Positions 9,349 to 19,079 are shown, counted from the stretch's first letter. The stretch is 64,000 nt of DNA from Parasporobacterium sp. (GCA_017459985.1 JAFUBX010000002.1:1-64000), one strand, 5' to 3'. Translations and numbers: made by a program. The notes: generated from the letters alone by a model not told the origin.

Positions 9349-9377
9349 AAAAATCCGTGAAGTTTTTTCACGGATTT
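9349..9377 (-). terminator. Rho-independent terminator of the pyrimidine operon
   Basis: A 10-bp stem (9351-9360 with 9368-9377) with a seven-base loop is followed by a run of T on the minus strand. The stem includes the stop codon of pyrI at 9368-9370, so it ends the pyr transcript immediately after the last gene. Confidence 0.8.
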
Positions 9378-9787
9378 GCCTTGGTATCACAGTAGATGCA
9401 TCGGTATTCTCTCTTTGCCCGATCCGACAGAATGAATTCATGCCGGATCTCCTGCTCTGTGGTCGTGATACATCGGGGATTTTTGCATCTGATGATATTG
9501 ACCAGCCTCTCCGGGAGATCCACACTGCGTTTTTCCACGCAGACCTCATTCTCAATGATATTGACCGTTGCGTTGGGACTTAAGAAGCTGATGATATCCA
9601 GATTGAGATCGATATGGGAATCAATCTTGATGATATCCTTTTTTCCGGTCTTCAGGCTGGGAGCATTTTTGATAATGGCAACGGAACAGTCCAGTTTGTC
9701 CAGTCCCAGCATATTGTATATCTGCATTCCGCAGCCTGCGGTGATATGGTCAATTACAATGCCGTTTTTGATCGCATCAATTTTCAT
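9368..9787 (-). CDS. pyrI: Aspartate carbamoyltransferase regulatory chain PyrI
   Basis: This regulatory subunit of aspartate transcarbamoylase binds CTP/ATP and transmits feedback control to PyrB. The protein has 139 residues. The C-terminal zinc site is complete: Cys101 and Cys106 (CKNPRC) and Cys130 and Cys133 (CIYC). The N-terminal allosteric domain (IVIDHITAGCGMQIYNML) is recognisable. It lies 16 bases after pyrB and is the last gene of the operon. Its presence means the enzyme is the holoenzyme type, regulated by nucleotides, unlike the PyrI-less enzyme of Bacillus. Confidence 0.95.
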   Translation of the reverse strand: MKIDAIKNGIVIDHITAGCGMQIYNMLGLDKLDCSVAIIKNAPSLKTGKKDIIKIDSHIDLNLDIISFLSPNATVNIIENEVCVEKRSVDLPERLVNIIRCKNPRCITTTEQEIRHEFILSDRAKREYRCIYCDTKANP

Positions 9788-9803
9788 TTCCTTATTCCTC
9801 TCT

Positions 9804-10721
9804 TTACACCTGGATCTCCAGCAGTTTCATGATCAGCGCCATTCTCATCAGCTTGCCGTAATAGGTCTGCCGGAAGTAGCATGCCCTGGGATCGTCATCC
9901 ACGGCAGTGGAGATCTCGTTGACCCTCGGAAGCGGATGCATGACGATCATATCCTCTTTTGCCAGCTTCATTTTCTCCGTTGTCAGAATATAGCTGTCTT
10001 TCAGTCTCAGATAATCCTCCTCATTAAAGAAGCGCTCCTTCTGCACCCGGGTCATATACAGGATATCCAGATCCGCGATCACCTCATCCAGAGAGGTGCT
10101 CTGCCGGTAAGGAATGCCCTTGTCCTTAATGTATTCTTTTTTTACAAAACTGGGAAGCTTCAGTTCCTCCGGAGAGATCAGGACGAACTTTATTCCCTCG
10201 TAGCGGGACATGGCTTCGATCAGGGAATGGACGGTCCTGCCGAATTTCAGATCCCCGCAAAGTCCGATGGTCAGGTTGTCGAACCGGCCTTTCTCATGAT
10301 GGATCGTCATAAGATCCGCCAGGGTCTGGGTAGGATGATAATGGCCGCCGTCCCCGGCATTAATGACCGGTACCCGGGTATGCCGGGCAGCCACGATCGG
10401 AGCACCTTCTTTCGGGTGCCTCATGGCAATGATATCCGCGTAGCCGCTGACGATCGCAATGGTGTCCGCGACGCTTTCGCCCTTTGCCGCTGAAGAAGAG
10501 GATGCCTCGGAAAACCCGAGAACCTCGCCGCCCAGGGACAGCATGGCGGATTCGAAGCTGAGCCTTGTACGGGTGGAGGGTTCGTAAAACAGCGTCGCAA
10601 GGATCCGGTGCCGGCAGACCTCCCGGTACTTTTCCGGCTGCTCCAGGATATCATCCGCGACCCGGATCAGCTCATCGATCTCTTCCACGCTAAGATCAAG
10701 TATATTGATTAAATTCCGCAT
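9804..10721 (-). CDS. pyrB: Aspartate carbamoyltransferase catalytic chain PyrB
   Basis: It condenses carbamoyl phosphate with aspartate, the committed step of pyrimidine synthesis. In the 305-residue protein the carbamoyl-phosphate motif STRTR is at 49-53 within [16 protein letters not shown], and HPLPRVNEI near the C-terminus is the conserved loop that closes on substrate. It sits between pyrE and pyrI with small gaps. Confidence 0.96.
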   Translation of the reverse strand: MRNLINILDLSVEEIDELIRVADDILEQPEKYREVCRHRILATLFYEPSTRTRLSFESAMLSLGGEVLGFSEASSSSAAKGESVADTIAIVSGYADIIAMRHPKEGAPIVAARHTRVPVINAGDGGHYHPTQTLADLMTIHHEKGRFDNLTIGLCGDLKFGRTVHSLIEAMSRYEGIKFVLISPEELKLPSFVKKEYIKDKGIPYRQSTSLDEVIADLDILYMTRVQKERFFNEEDYLRLKDSYILTTEKMKLAKEDMIVMHPLPRVNEISTAVDDDPRACYFRQTYYGKLMRMALIMKLLEIQV

Positions 10722-10735
10722 GATTTCTCCATTCT

Positions 10736-11374
10736 TTATTTTCCGATCCAGCTCTCATCCGAGGGATTGTCCCTGAATGCCAGCAGTCTGGCCACTTCTT
10801 CCGGCCGGATATAGTTTTCTTCCGCCGCTGTCTCGGCCACCATATCAAAATCCGTAAGGCTGGTATTCTTCACTCCTGCCTCCTTCAGCCGCTCCAGCCC
10901 CTTCTTCATTCCGTAGGTGAAGATGCTCACAATGCCCAGGACCTCCGCCCCGGCTTCCCGGAGCACATTCACTACTTCCAGAACGCTGCCGCCGGTGGAG
11001 ATCAGGTCTTCCACGACCACTACTTTCTGGCCCTTTTCCAGCCGTCCTTCGATCTGGTTCTGACGGCCGTGGTCCTTGGCACCGGACCGGACATACCCCA
11101 TGGGCATGCCGAGAATATGGGCGGTTATGGCTGCATGGGCGATCCCTGCGGTGGACGTTCCCATTAGGACCTCCGCCTGGGGATATTCGCTTTGGATCAG
11201 CTCCGCCAGACCGTTCTCCACATGGGTCCGGACCTCCGGAGCCGTCAGGGTCAGCCGGTTGTCACAGTACACCGGACTTTTAATCCCGCTGGCCCAGGTA
11301 AAGGGCTCATCCGGGCGGAAAAAGACCGCCTGAATCTGTAAAAGGTCTTTTGCAATCTGTTTTTTTATTTCCAT
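10736..11374 (-). CDS. pyrE: Orotate phosphoribosyltransferase PyrE
   Basis: It transfers ribose-5-phosphate from PRPP to orotate, giving OMP. The 212-residue protein has the PRPP-binding motif [14 protein letters not shown] and the flexible-loop lysine region ([13 protein letters not shown]). Gaps to pyrF (14 bases) and pyrB (14 bases) support co-transcription. Confidence 0.95.
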   Translation of the reverse strand: MEIKKQIAKDLLQIQAVFFRPDEPFTWASGIKSPVYCDNRLTLTAPEVRTHVENGLAELIQSEYPQAEVLMGTSTAGIAHAAITAHILGMPMGYVRSGAKDHGRQNQIEGRLEKGQKVVVVEDLISTGGSVLEVVNVLREAGAEVLGIVSIFTYGMKKGLERLKEAGVKNTSLTDFDMVAETAAEENYIRPEEVARLLAFRDNPSDESWIGK

Positions 11375-11388
11375 GTTTCCTGTCCTCC

Positions 11389-12084
11389 TCAGATAAATTC
11401 TTCCAGACAGCGCCGGTAAGCCGCCACGGGATCCGCTGCCGCTGTAATAGATCGTCCCACCACGATATAGTCCGATCCCAGAAGCTTTGCTCTGGCCGGG
11501 GTCGCGATCCGGACCTGATCGGCTGCCGCATCATCGGCAAACCGGACTCCCGGCGTCACGGTCAGGAAGGATTCCCCGCAGACCTGATGCACGGTCTGCG
11601 CCTCCAACGGGGAACAAACCACCCCGTCCAGCCCCGCCTCTCTGGCATTTTGGGCATAATGAGAAACCACCTCCGCCAAAGGCGCCCGGATCAACAGGTC
11701 TTCTCTCATCCGCTCTTCGCTGGTGGAGGTCAGCTGGGTCACCGCGATCAGCAGCGGCCGGCTGCCGTCCGGCCTGGTCAGGCCTTCCAGCGCCGCTTCC
11801 ATCATCGCCTTCGTGCCGGCGGCATGAAGATTGCACATATCCACATCCAGACGGGAAAGAACGCTCATGGCCTTTTTCACCGTATTCGGAATATCATGCA
11901 GCTTCAGATCCAGAAAGATCCGGTGTCCCCGCTCCTTCAGATCTCTTACGATCTGCGGGCCCTCCGCGTAGAACAGCTCCATGCCGATCTTTACATAGGG
12001 CTTGCGGTCCGTAAACTGATCGAGGAAGGACAGAGTCTGCTCCGCCGAATCAAAATCACATGCAATAATGACATCTTTTCCCAT
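11389..12084 (-). CDS. pyrF: Orotidine 5'-phosphate decarboxylase PyrF
   Basis: It decarboxylates OMP to UMP, the last step of the pathway. The protein has 231 residues, is of the short bacterial class and folds as a TIM barrel. The active-site motif [11 protein letters not shown] carries the Lys-Asp charge network, and RPDGSRPL / VTPGVRF are the phosphate-gripping segments. It is followed closely by pyrE and preceded by pyrD with a gap of only three bases. Confidence 0.95.
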   Translation of the reverse strand: MGKDVIIACDFDSAEQTLSFLDQFTDRKPYVKIGMELFYAEGPQIVRDLKERGHRIFLDLKLHDIPNTVKKAMSVLSRLDVDMCNLHAAGTKAMMEAALEGLTRPDGSRPLLIAVTQLTSTSEERMREDLLIRAPLAEVVSHYAQNAREAGLDGVVCSPLEAQTVHQVCGESFLTVTPGVRFADDAAADQVRIATPARAKLLGSDYIVVGRSITAAADPVAAYRRCLEEFI

Positions 12085-12087
12085 AAA

Positions 12088-13005
12088 TTACTCCTTATGC
12101 GCCGCGCCGATTATGTCCCGGAGACGTTCGATTCCGTATCGCTCCATCACGGCGGGCAGTTCTTCTATGATCTCCCGGCAGACATAGGGGTTCACCAGAT
12201 TGGCGGCCCCCACCTGCACGGCACTGGCCCCTGCCAGCATCAGTTCAATCACATCCTCCGCGCTGCTGACGCCGCCCATTCCCATAACCGGGATCTTCAC
12301 GGCCTCCGACACCTGATAAACCATACGGACTGCCACCGGAAATACCGCCGGCCCCGAAAAGCCTCCCATCCGGTTGGCAATCACCGGCTGCCTGGTTTTC
12401 AGGTCAATACGCATCCCCAGCAGGGTATTGATCAGGCTAATGCCATCAGCTCCCGCGTCCTCGCAGGCTTTTGCAATAGAGGCAATATCCGTGACATTCG
12501 GCGTCAGTTTAATATAAACCGGCTTTGTGGTCACCTTCTTCACCGCCGCCGTCACCTGCGCGGCCGCCTCCGGGGAAGTCCCGAAGCTGATGCCGCCTCC
12601 GTGCACATTCGGACAGCTGACATTGACCTCGAACAGACCGATCTGTCCGCACTCATCCAGCTTCCGGCAGGTCTGGGCATATTCCTCCACGGAAAACCCG
12701 CTGACATTGGCGATGACTTTTTTATGAAAATACTGCTTCATTTCCGGAAGCTGCACCCGGAGCACTTCATCCACGCCGGGATTCTGCAGTCCTACGGAAT
12801 TGATCATTCCGGCGGTACATTCCGCGATCCGGGGCGTCGGATTACCGAACCGGGGACGCAGCGTGGTTCCCTTGAAGGAAAAAGTTCCGAGGCAGTTGAT
12901 ATCATACAGCTCCGCGAATTCCTTCCCGAATCCGAAGGTGCCGCTGGCGGGGATCACCGGATTGTCCAGTTCCCATCCCGAGAGGGTGACTTTTGTATCT
13001 ACCAC
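12088..13005 (-). CDS. pyrD: Dihydroorotate dehydrogenase B, catalytic subunit PyrD
   Basis: It oxidises dihydroorotate to orotate and passes electrons through PyrK to NAD. I start it at a GTG (13003-13005), giving VVDTKVTLSG. GGGAGGAG lies five bases upstream inside pyrK, and the upstream extension looks like read-through of pyrK sequence. The product has 305 residues, normal for class 1B. The catalytic cysteine lies in NVSCPNVHGGG, as expected for the class 1 enzymes that use Cys as base. The start overlaps the pyrK stop by seven bases, typical of translational coupling. Confidence 0.92.
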   Translation of the reverse strand: MVDTKVTLSGWELDNPVIPASGTFGFGKEFAELYDINCLGTFSFKGTTLRPRFGNPTPRIAECTAGMINSVGLQNPGVDEVLRVQLPEMKQYFHKKVIANVSGFSVEEYAQTCRKLDECGQIGLFEVNVSCPNVHGGGISFGTSPEAAAQVTAAVKKVTTKPVYIKLTPNVTDIASIAKACEDAGADGISLINTLLGMRIDLKTRQPVIANRMGGFSGPAVFPVAVRMVYQVSEAVKIPVMGMGGVSSAEDVIELMLAGASAVQVGAANLVNPYVCREIIEELPAVMERYGIERLRDIIGAAHKE

Positions 13006-13730
13006 AGGATCTCCTCCCTTCTCAGCACCGGGCCGTCCTTGCAGATCCGCTTGCTCCCGGTCAGTGTTTTGCAGCTGCATCCCATGCAGGCGCCGAATCC
13101 GCAGCCCATCCGCTCTTCAAAGCTCAGCTGTCCGCCGGTCCGGGCCGTCTGATTGACCGCCCGGAACATCGGCATCGGGCCGCAGGCATAGAAATAGGAA
13201 TACGAAAGATCCTTCATTCCATCCGTGACAAATCCCTGTCCGCCATAGCTTCCGTCCGCGGTCATCACCCTGACCTTCGCTCCCAGGGAGCGGAATTCTT
13301 CTTCCAGAAACACTTCCTCAGCTGTATTAAACCCCAGGATGACCTGAACGGTCTTTCCCTGCCGGATCAGTTCCCGGCAGAGCCAGTATAAGGGCGGAAC
13401 TCCCGCTCCGCCGCCGATCAGCAGGGGTTCTTCCCCGCTTTCGGAAAGATCGTAGCCGTTTCCCAGTCCGGTCAGAAGATCCAGTTCCTGCCCCGGCAGC
13501 ATCCGGGACATCTGACGGGTGCCATCGCCTACAGTCTTATAGATCAGGGTCAGACCGGTGTCTGTCCTGTCGCAGACCGAAATCGGTCTTCTGAGAAACC
13601 GGCCCTCCAGCCGGAGATTGACAAACTGCCCCGGCGTGGTAACTGCAGACGTATCCCCCTGCAGTTCCATCCGGTAAACATCCCTGGCGATCCTTGTATT
13701 TTCCGTAATCTGAAATATGGATTGTTTCAT
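12999..13730 (-). CDS. pyrK: Dihydroorotate dehydrogenase B, electron transfer subunit PyrK
   Basis: This FAD and [2Fe-2S] subunit relays electrons from PyrD to NAD. The sequence shows the ferredoxin-reductase-like FAD site (GRFLRRPISVCD), the NAD site (LLIGGGAGVPPLYWL) and a C-terminal cluster motif CGFGACMGCSC with a fourth cysteine in KRICKDGPV. Two starts are possible, MVRIMKQS (13742) and MKQS (13730). Neither has a strong ribosome site; I prefer 13730, giving 243 residues. The gene is coupled to pyrD downstream and lies just after carB. Confidence 0.92.
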   Translation of the reverse strand: MKQSIFQITENTRIARDVYRMELQGDTSAVTTPGQFVNLRLEGRFLRRPISVCDRTDTGLTLIYKTVGDGTRQMSRMLPGQELDLLTGLGNGYDLSESGEEPLLIGGGAGVPPLYWLCRELIRQGKTVQVILGFNTAEEVFLEEEFRSLGAKVRVMTADGSYGGQGFVTDGMKDLSYSYFYACGPMPMFRAVNQTARTGGQLSFEERMGCGFGACMGCSCKTLTGSKRICKDGPVLRREEILW

Positions 13731-13744
13731 TATTCTTACCATTC

Positions 13745-16700
13745 TTATGCGTCGATCGTGGATACGCAGATGGTGGTCTCTTCCAGGACATCCAGCAGTA
13801 CGCTGACCGTATCCAGGGCGGTGAAGATCGAGATATTGTTCTCCGTCGCGATGGACCGGATCTTGTAGCCGTCGTTGTGCTGTCCGATATCCGCCACATC
13901 ACTGGTGTTGATAATGTAGGCGATATGCCCCTGCCGCAATGCGTTCGGAATATCCTCACTGCCCTCGGTGATCTTCTTCAGCACGCGGGTCCGGATCCCG
14001 TGCTCCTTCAGGAATTTCGCGGTTCCCCGGGTGGCTTCGATATTGAATCCCATATTGTAGAACCGGCGGATCAGCGGAAGCGCTGCTTCCTTATCCGCAT
14101 CGGAGATGGTGGCAAATACGGTTCCGTAATTCTGCAGTTTGAGTCCTGCTGCCTGCAGCGCCTTATAAAGGGCTCTGTTCAGCTTGTCATCATAACCGAT
14201 GGCTTCGCCGGTGGATTTCATTTCCGGAGAAAGATAGGCATCCAGGCCCTTGATCTTATTATAGGAGAAGACCGGAGACTTGACATACCAGCGTTTCTTC
14301 TCTTCCGGATACAGGTCAAAATATCCCAGCTCCTTCAGGGACTTCCCGAGAATCACCTCGGTGGCGATATCCGCCAGGGAATATCCGGTGGATTTGGACA
14401 GGAATGGCACCGTCCGGGAGGATCTCGGATTGACCTCAATGATATACACATCCTCGTTCTGGTCCACGATAAACTGGATGTTGTACAGACCGATGATGCC
14501 GATGCTCAGGCCCAGTTTCTTCGCGTACTGCAGAATGATGCCCTTGACCTTGTTGCTGATGCTGAAGGAGGGGTAGACGCTGATGGAGTCGCCGGAATGG
14601 ATTCCGGTCCGTTCCACCAGTTCCATAATGCCCGGAACGAAGACGTCCCGTCCGTCGCAGATGGCGTCGATCTCCACTTCCTTGCCCCGGATGTATTTAT
14701 CCACCAGCACCGGCTTGTCCGCGTCGATCTCCACAGCATTTTTCAAGTAATGGCGCAGCTGCTCTTCTCCGGCTACGATCTGCATGGCCCGGCCCCCCAG
14801 AACGAAGGAAGGACGCACCAGAACCGGATAGCCGATTTCACTGGCTGCCCGGACGCCTTCTTCGATGCTGGTAACGGCCTCGCCCCTGGGCTGCGGGATC
14901 TGCAGTTCTTCCAGCAACTGCTCGAACTGTTTGCGGTCCTCCGCCCGGTCGATGGCATCACAGTCGGTTCCGATGATCCGGACGCCCCGCTCATGAAGCG
15001 GTTTTGCCAGATTGACCGCCGTCTGTCCGCCCAGGGAGGCGATCACTCCTTCCGGTTGTTCAAATTCCAGGATGTTCATGACATCTTCCGGCGTCAGCGG
15101 TTCAAAGTACAGCTTGTCCGCCGTGGTGTAGTCGGTGGAAACGGTTTCCGGATTATTGTTGATGATGATCGCTTCATACCCGGATTTGCGGATGGTCCAG
15201 ACCGCATGGACCGTGGAATAGTCAAATTCCACGCCCTGTCCGATCCGGATCGGGCCGGCTCCGAGCACCACGATCTTCTTTTTCTCTGTCAGGACGGAGG
15301 TATTCTCCCCGGTATAGGAGGAATAGAAATAGGGAATGTAGGCCCCGGTATGCAGGGTGTCCGCCATTCTGTAAACCGGCATGATCCGGTTGTCCTTCCG
15401 GAGGGCAAATACCTCGGTCTCCGGAATCTTCCAGAGCTTTGCGATAAAGGAATCCGCAAACCCCATTTTCTTGGCTTCCTTCAGGATCTCCAGATCCTTC
15501 ACATGGGTCTTCAGCACCTCTTCATACCGGATGATCTTCTGGATGGATTCCAGGAACATCGGCGTGATCATGGTCACCTGATACAGCTCTTCAATACTGG
15601 TCCCGAGGCGGATAAGCTGTGCCACTGCGAAGATCAGGTCATCCCGGAAGGAGGAAATGTAGGAAAGCAGCTCTTCCTTTGTTTTTCCGTCATATTTGGC
15701 CATGTAGAAATGATCCACGCCGATCTCCAGGCTGCGCACGGATTTCAGCATGCACTCCTCCAGATTGGAGCCAATGCCCATGACCTCGCCGGTGGCTTTC
15801 ATCTGAGTCCCCAGGATGTTGGATGCCCCTGCGAATTTATCGAAGGGGAACCGCGGGAATTTGGCCACGACATAATCCAGGAAGGGGGCGGTATGGGCTG
15901 TGGTATTGGCGATCCGGATCTCATCCAGGGTCATGCCGACCGCGATCTTGGCCGTGACCTTGGCAATGGGATATCCGCTGGCCTTGGATGCCAGAGCGGA
16001 CGAACGGGAAACCCGGGGATTGACCTCGATCAGGTAATAGGTACTTGAGAAAGGATCCAGAGCAAACTGCACATTGCAGCCGCCGTTGATCTTCAGCGCC
16101 CGGATCAGCCGGACGGCACTGTCATTCAGCATGTTCAGGTCATGGTCGTTCAGGGACATGATGGGGGCCACCACAATGGAGTCACCGGTATGAACTCCCA
16201 CGGGGTCCACATTTTCCATTCCGCAGATGGTGATGACATTGTCCTGAGCGTCCCGCATCATTTCGAATTCGATCTCTTTGTAGCCTTTTACGCTCTTTTC
16301 GATCAGGACCTGATGGACCGGTGACAGCTTGAAGGCATTCAGGCCGATCTCCTCCAGTTCTTCTTCATTGTTGGCAAATCCGCCGCCGGTGCCGCCCAGG
16401 GTAAATGCCGGCCGCAGAACCACCGGATATCCGATCTCTTTTGCCGCCTTTCTGGCTTCTTCAATATTATAAGTAATCTGTGACGGAATGACCGGCTCCC
16501 CGATGCTCTCGCACAGTTCCTTGAATAATTCCCGGTCCTCCGCCTGCTCAATACTGCGGCCGGAGGTTCCCAGAAGTTCCACGCCGCATTCCTTCAGGAT
16601 CCCCTTGCGTTCCAGCTGCATGGCCATATTCAGACCCGTCTGGCCGCCGATTCCGGGAATGATGGCATCCGGCCGTTCATACCGCAGGATCTTGGCGATG

Positions 16701-16918
16701 TATTCCAATGTCAGCGGCTCCATATATACCTTGTCCGCGATGGCCGTATCCGTCATGATCGTTGCCGGATTGGAATTACACAACAGGACTTCGTATCCTT
16801 CTTCCTTCAGGGCCAGGCAGGCCTGGGTCCCCGCATAGTCAAACTCTGCTGCCTGCCCGATCACGATCGGTCCCGATCCGATGATCATGATCTTCTTTAA
16901 ATCTGTTCTTTTTGCCAT
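13745..16918 (-). CDS. carB: Carbamoyl-phosphate synthase large subunit CarB
   Basis: It makes carbamoyl phosphate from bicarbonate, ammonia and two ATP. I start it at 16918 (MAKRTDLKK), behind AAAGGA; the frame reaches further upstream but that part overlaps the pyrC end and lacks a site. The protein has 1057 residues with two homologous ATP-grasp halves. Each opens with a nucleotide-binding stretch (IMIIGSGPIVIGQAAEFDYAG and IVVLGAGPIRIGQGVEFDYS), and a C-terminal MGS-like allosteric domain follows. The glutaminase subunit gene carA is not next to it and is nowhere in this window, so ammonia delivery must come from a distant CarA or another source. Confidence 0.95.
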   Translation of the reverse strand: MAKRTDLKKIMIIGSGPIVIGQAAEFDYAGTQACLALKEEGYEVLLCNSNPATIMTDTAIADKVYMEPLTLEYIAKILRYERPDAIIPGIGGQTGLNMAMQLERKGILKECGVELLGTSGRSIEQAEDRELFKELCESIGEPVIPSQITYNIEEARKAAKEIGYPVVLRPAFTLGGTGGGFANNEEELEEIGLNAFKLSPVHQVLIEKSVKGYKEIEFEMMRDAQDNVITICGMENVDPVGVHTGDSIVVAPIMSLNDHDLNMLNDSAVRLIRALKINGGCNVQFALDPFSSTYYLIEVNPRVSRSSALASKASGYPIAKVTAKIAVGMTLDEIRIANTTAHTAPFLDYVVAKFPRFPFDKFAGASNILGTQMKATGEVMGIGSNLEECMLKSVRSLEIGVDHFYMAKYDGKTKEELLSYISSFRDDLIFAVAQLIRLGTSIEELYQVTMITPMFLESIQKIIRYEEVLKTHVKDLEILKEAKKMGFADSFIAKLWKIPETEVFALRKDNRIMPVYRMADTLHTGAYIPYFYSSYTGENTSVLTEKKKIVVLGAGPIRIGQGVEFDYSTVHAVWTIRKSGYEAIIINNNPETVSTDYTTADKLYFEPLTPEDVMNILEFEQPEGVIASLGGQTAVNLAKPLHERGVRIIGTDCDAIDRAEDRKQFEQLLEELQIPQPRGEAVTSIEEGVRAASEIGYPVLVRPSFVLGGRAMQIVAGEEQLRHYLKNAVEIDADKPVLVDKYIRGKEVEIDAICDGRDVFVPGIMELVERTGIHSGDSISVYPSFSISNKVKGIILQYAKKLGLSIGIIGLYNIQFIVDQNEDVYIIEVNPRSSRTVPFLSKSTGYSLADIATEVILGKSLKELGYFDLYPEEKKRWYVKSPVFSYNKIKGLDAYLSPEMKSTGEAIGYDDKLNRALYKALQAAGLKLQNYGTVFATISDADKEAALPLIRRFYNMGFNIEATRGTAKFLKEHGIRTRVLKKITEGSEDIPNALRQGHIAYIINTSDVADIGQHNDGYKIRSIATENNISIFTALDTVSVLLDVLEETTICVSTIDA

Positions 16919-16992
16919 ATGATTTGTCCTTTTCGTCTGTGATTTTCCTGATACTTCCTTTTTGACAGATGCCGGTCCGCTCCGCAGGCGGA

Positions 16993-18222
16993 TCAGCCCT
17001 GATATACGATTTTCCCTTTGCAGACGGTCAGAAGGCACCGGGCCTTCACTTCCCAGCCCTCAAACGGGGTTGCCCGCCCCATGGACAGAAATTCCTCCGG
17101 ATCGATCCGGCAGGATGTTCCGGTCCCGAAGATGGTAAAGTCTTCCTCCGTTTCAAGGCCGAATCTTCGCTTCGGATTAACTGCCATCAGCTCCACCAGC
17201 CGTTCCGGAGTGATCACCCCCGGAAGCACGAGATGGGTATAAAGGAGGGGGAACGCACACTCCAGTCCGACGATTCCCATGGCGCTTCCTGCAAGGCCCC
17301 TGGACTTTTCTTCCTGGCTGTGGGGAGCATGGTCTGTGGCGATCATATCGATCGTTCCGTCCCGGATCCCTTGGATCAGAGCCTCCTGATCCTTACGGCT
17401 TCTGAGGGGCGGATTCATTTTGAACCGGCCGTCCTCCTGCAGGTCGTCCTCACATAAGAGAAGATAATGGGGCCCTGTCTCACAGGTGATATCCACGCCC
17501 TTCGCTTTCGCTCTGCGGATCAGATCAACGCTTTCCTTTGTAGAAATATGGCAGACATGATATCCGCAGCCAGTTTCTTCCGCCAGATCGATATCCCGGG
17601 CAATCTGTTCGTATTCGGAGGCGGAGCAGATCCCTTTGTGCCCGTGTTCCCGGGCATATCTGCCGTCGTGGATATATCCGCCCTTCAGCAGACCGTTGAC
17701 CTCACAATGGGCTGTGATCAGCTTATGAAGATCCGCCGCCTTTTCCATGGCAGCCTTCATCATCGATTCCGACTGCACGCCACGGCCGTCGTCGGAGAAA
17801 GCGCAGACAAAGGGAGCCAGTTCTTCCATATCCGACAGTTCTTCGCCCTTTTCTCCCTTTGTAATGGAAGCATAGGGAATGGTCCTTACCCGGGCGTCTT
17901 TCCTTATGATCTTCAGTTCTTCTTCGAGATGCTCCGGGGTGTCCGGCACCGGGTCCAGATTGGGCATCGGGCACACCGCCGTATACCCGCCCCGGGCTGC
18001 CGCCATTGTGCCTGTGCGGATCGTCTCTTTATAAGAAAAACCCGGTTCCCGCAAATGAACATGTACATCTGCGAGACCGGGCAGTATCAGACAATGATCA
18101 ACAATTTCCGCTTCAGGGGCGAGGGTATCGGTAAAAACGAGCCGGCCATCCTGAACAACTGCGTTTCGGATGACGAAGCCGCCATCCTGGTAAATCTTCG
18201 CATTTCTGTATGCCTTGGACAT
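16993..18222 (-). CDS. pyrC: Dihydroorotase PyrC
   Basis: It cyclises carbamoyl aspartate to dihydroorotate. The start at 18222 (MSKAYRNAKI) has AGAGAGG upstream, and the protein has 409 residues. The metal-binding motif DVHVHLREPGF is typical of the class I (AllB-like) dihydroorotases, and the ATDHAPHS motif supplies the catalytic aspartate. It is the first gene of the pyr operon, behind the promoter at 18267-18295. The ribosome-binding site itself resembles a PyrR-binding loop (see 18229-18240). Confidence 0.95.
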   Translation of the reverse strand: MSKAYRNAKIYQDGGFVIRNAVVQDGRLVFTDTLAPEAEIVDHCLILPGLADVHVHLREPGFSYKETIRTGTMAAARGGYTAVCPMPNLDPVPDTPEHLEEELKIIRKDARVRTIPYASITKGEKGEELSDMEELAPFVCAFSDDGRGVQSESMMKAAMEKAADLHKLITAHCEVNGLLKGGYIHDGRYAREHGHKGICSASEYEQIARDIDLAEETGCGYHVCHISTKESVDLIRRAKAKGVDITCETGPHYLLLCEDDLQEDGRFKMNPPLRSRKDQEALIQGIRDGTIDMIATDHAPHSQEEKSRGLAGSAMGIVGLECAFPLLYTHLVLPGVITPERLVELMAVNPKRRFGLETEEDFTIFGTGTSCRIDPEEFLSMGRATPFEGWEVKARCLLTVCKGKIVYQG

Positions 18223-18228
18223 CCAATT

Positions 18229-18240
18229 ACCTCTCTTGAC
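18229..18240 (-). promoter_or_regulatory. pyrC ribosome site resembling a PyrR RNA box
   Basis: Minus-strand GTCAAGAGAGGT differs at one position from the core of the PyrR-binding consensus (GTCCAGAGAGGCT) and contains the Shine-Dalgarno sequence of pyrC. If real, UMP-bound PyrR would block translation rather than attenuate transcription. The flanking stem is poor, so chance similarity to a strong ribosome site is a serious alternative. Confidence 0.25.
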
Positions 18241-18266
18241 ATGGAGTTTCCGTTGATATCCAAAAT

Positions 18267-18295
18267 ATGGTAGCACACGAAGAACGTAATATCAA
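18267..18295 (-). promoter_or_regulatory. Likely pyr operon promoter
   Basis: TTGATA (18290-18295) and TACCAT (18267-18272) on the minus strand are separated by 17 bases, between the end of the amidohydrolase gene and pyrC. The leader would be about 35-40 bases, too short for a PyrR attenuator of the Bacillus kind. Confidence 0.4.
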
Positions 18296-18308
18296 TGCAT
18301 TTTTCTGC

Positions 18309-19079
18309 TTACATTCCCTCCAGATAAAGATACTTCATATCCTCCGGATTATAATGGTATTCCTGTCCGTGACAGGTTCCCCGAAAGACCATTTCCCCCT
18401 GTTCATAGGCCAGAAGTGTCGTAAATTCCACCGGTTCCCAGCCCTTTCCGTCCAGGGGTACGGTGGCAAACAAGGCAGCGTCCTCCAGCGTTTTGCGGTA
18501 AAGGCTGCCCCGGTAATTGGTATGGACATACATCAGTTCCCCGTCGAAGAGGATCAGGTTCACTTTGTTGTTTCCCCGGGTGATCTCGCACATCAGCCGG
18601 TCCAGGATCCGGCATCTTGACTCTTTGTCCGGGGGTGTGCCCTGCTCTTCAATCTGCCGGTTCATCCGGTCAACGACGGCACACAGGATCCGTTCGCTGT
18701 CTGTTGTACCCTCCTGCACGTACCAGTAGGAATCCAGCATCGGGCAGTCAAAAATCGTTCCGTTATGGATCAGGGTCCATTCCCTGCGGCTTTGATCCTC
18801 CATGACAAAGGGATGGCAGTTTGCGTATTCCACCTGTCCTTTGGTGGCAAGCCGGATATGGGCCAGGAGAAGGTCTGCCTCAATGGGCTGCCTCAGCCGT
18901 TCCTTCAGATAACGGCTCCGGAAGGCTGCGATCGGTTCTTTCTCGATATTGGCCCTGCCGTTTCTGAAAACTGCCAGTCCCCATCCGTTGGGATGGGCGC
19001 TGCTATGGCCCGCAAGCTTTTTCAGGTATTCATTGACTCTGATCTTTGATTTTCCGGTCAGTCCGAATAATTCGCACAC
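18309..19079 (-). CDS. Class II glutamine amidotransferase-fold hydrolase (YafJ/EgtC-like)
   Basis: This N-terminal-nucleophile amidohydrolase is related to YafJ and to EgtC. I start it at the GTG at 19079 because AAAGGAG lies five bases upstream and because this places Cys at position 2 (CELFGLTG), where it becomes the nucleophile after Met removal. The 256-residue product keeps HSSAHPNGWGLA, AHIRLATKG and the NGT and TDSE motifs of the class. The start lies within the last 22 bases of the upstream gamma-glutamylcysteine-ligase-like gene, so the two are coupled. By analogy with EgtA/EgtC it may remove gamma-glutamyl groups; that role is inference. Confidence 0.82.
   Translation of the reverse strand: MCELFGLTGKSKIRVNEYLKKLAGHSSAHPNGWGLAVFRNGRANIEKEPIAAFRSRYLKERLRQPIEADLLLAHIRLATKGQVEYANCHPFVMEDQSRREWTLIHNGTIFDCPMLDSYWYVQEGTTDSERILCAVVDRMNRQIEEQGTPPDKESRCRILDRLMCEITRGNNKVNLILFDGELMYVHTNYRGSLYRKTLEDAALFATVPLDGKGWEPVEFTTLLAYEQGEMVFRGTCHGQEYHYNPEDMKYLYLEGM

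Noticed and set aside
13877-16048. Long plus-strand open frame opposite carB
   Set aside because: It shows no recognisable domain, has carB on the other strand, and has no ribosome site of note.
18309-19079. The class II amidohydrolase as a replacement for CarA or the PurF glutaminase
   Set aside because: It belongs to the YafJ/EgtC-like group and is coupled to the gamma-glutamylcysteine-ligase-like gene; nothing in the sequence links it to CarB or PurF beyond proximity.
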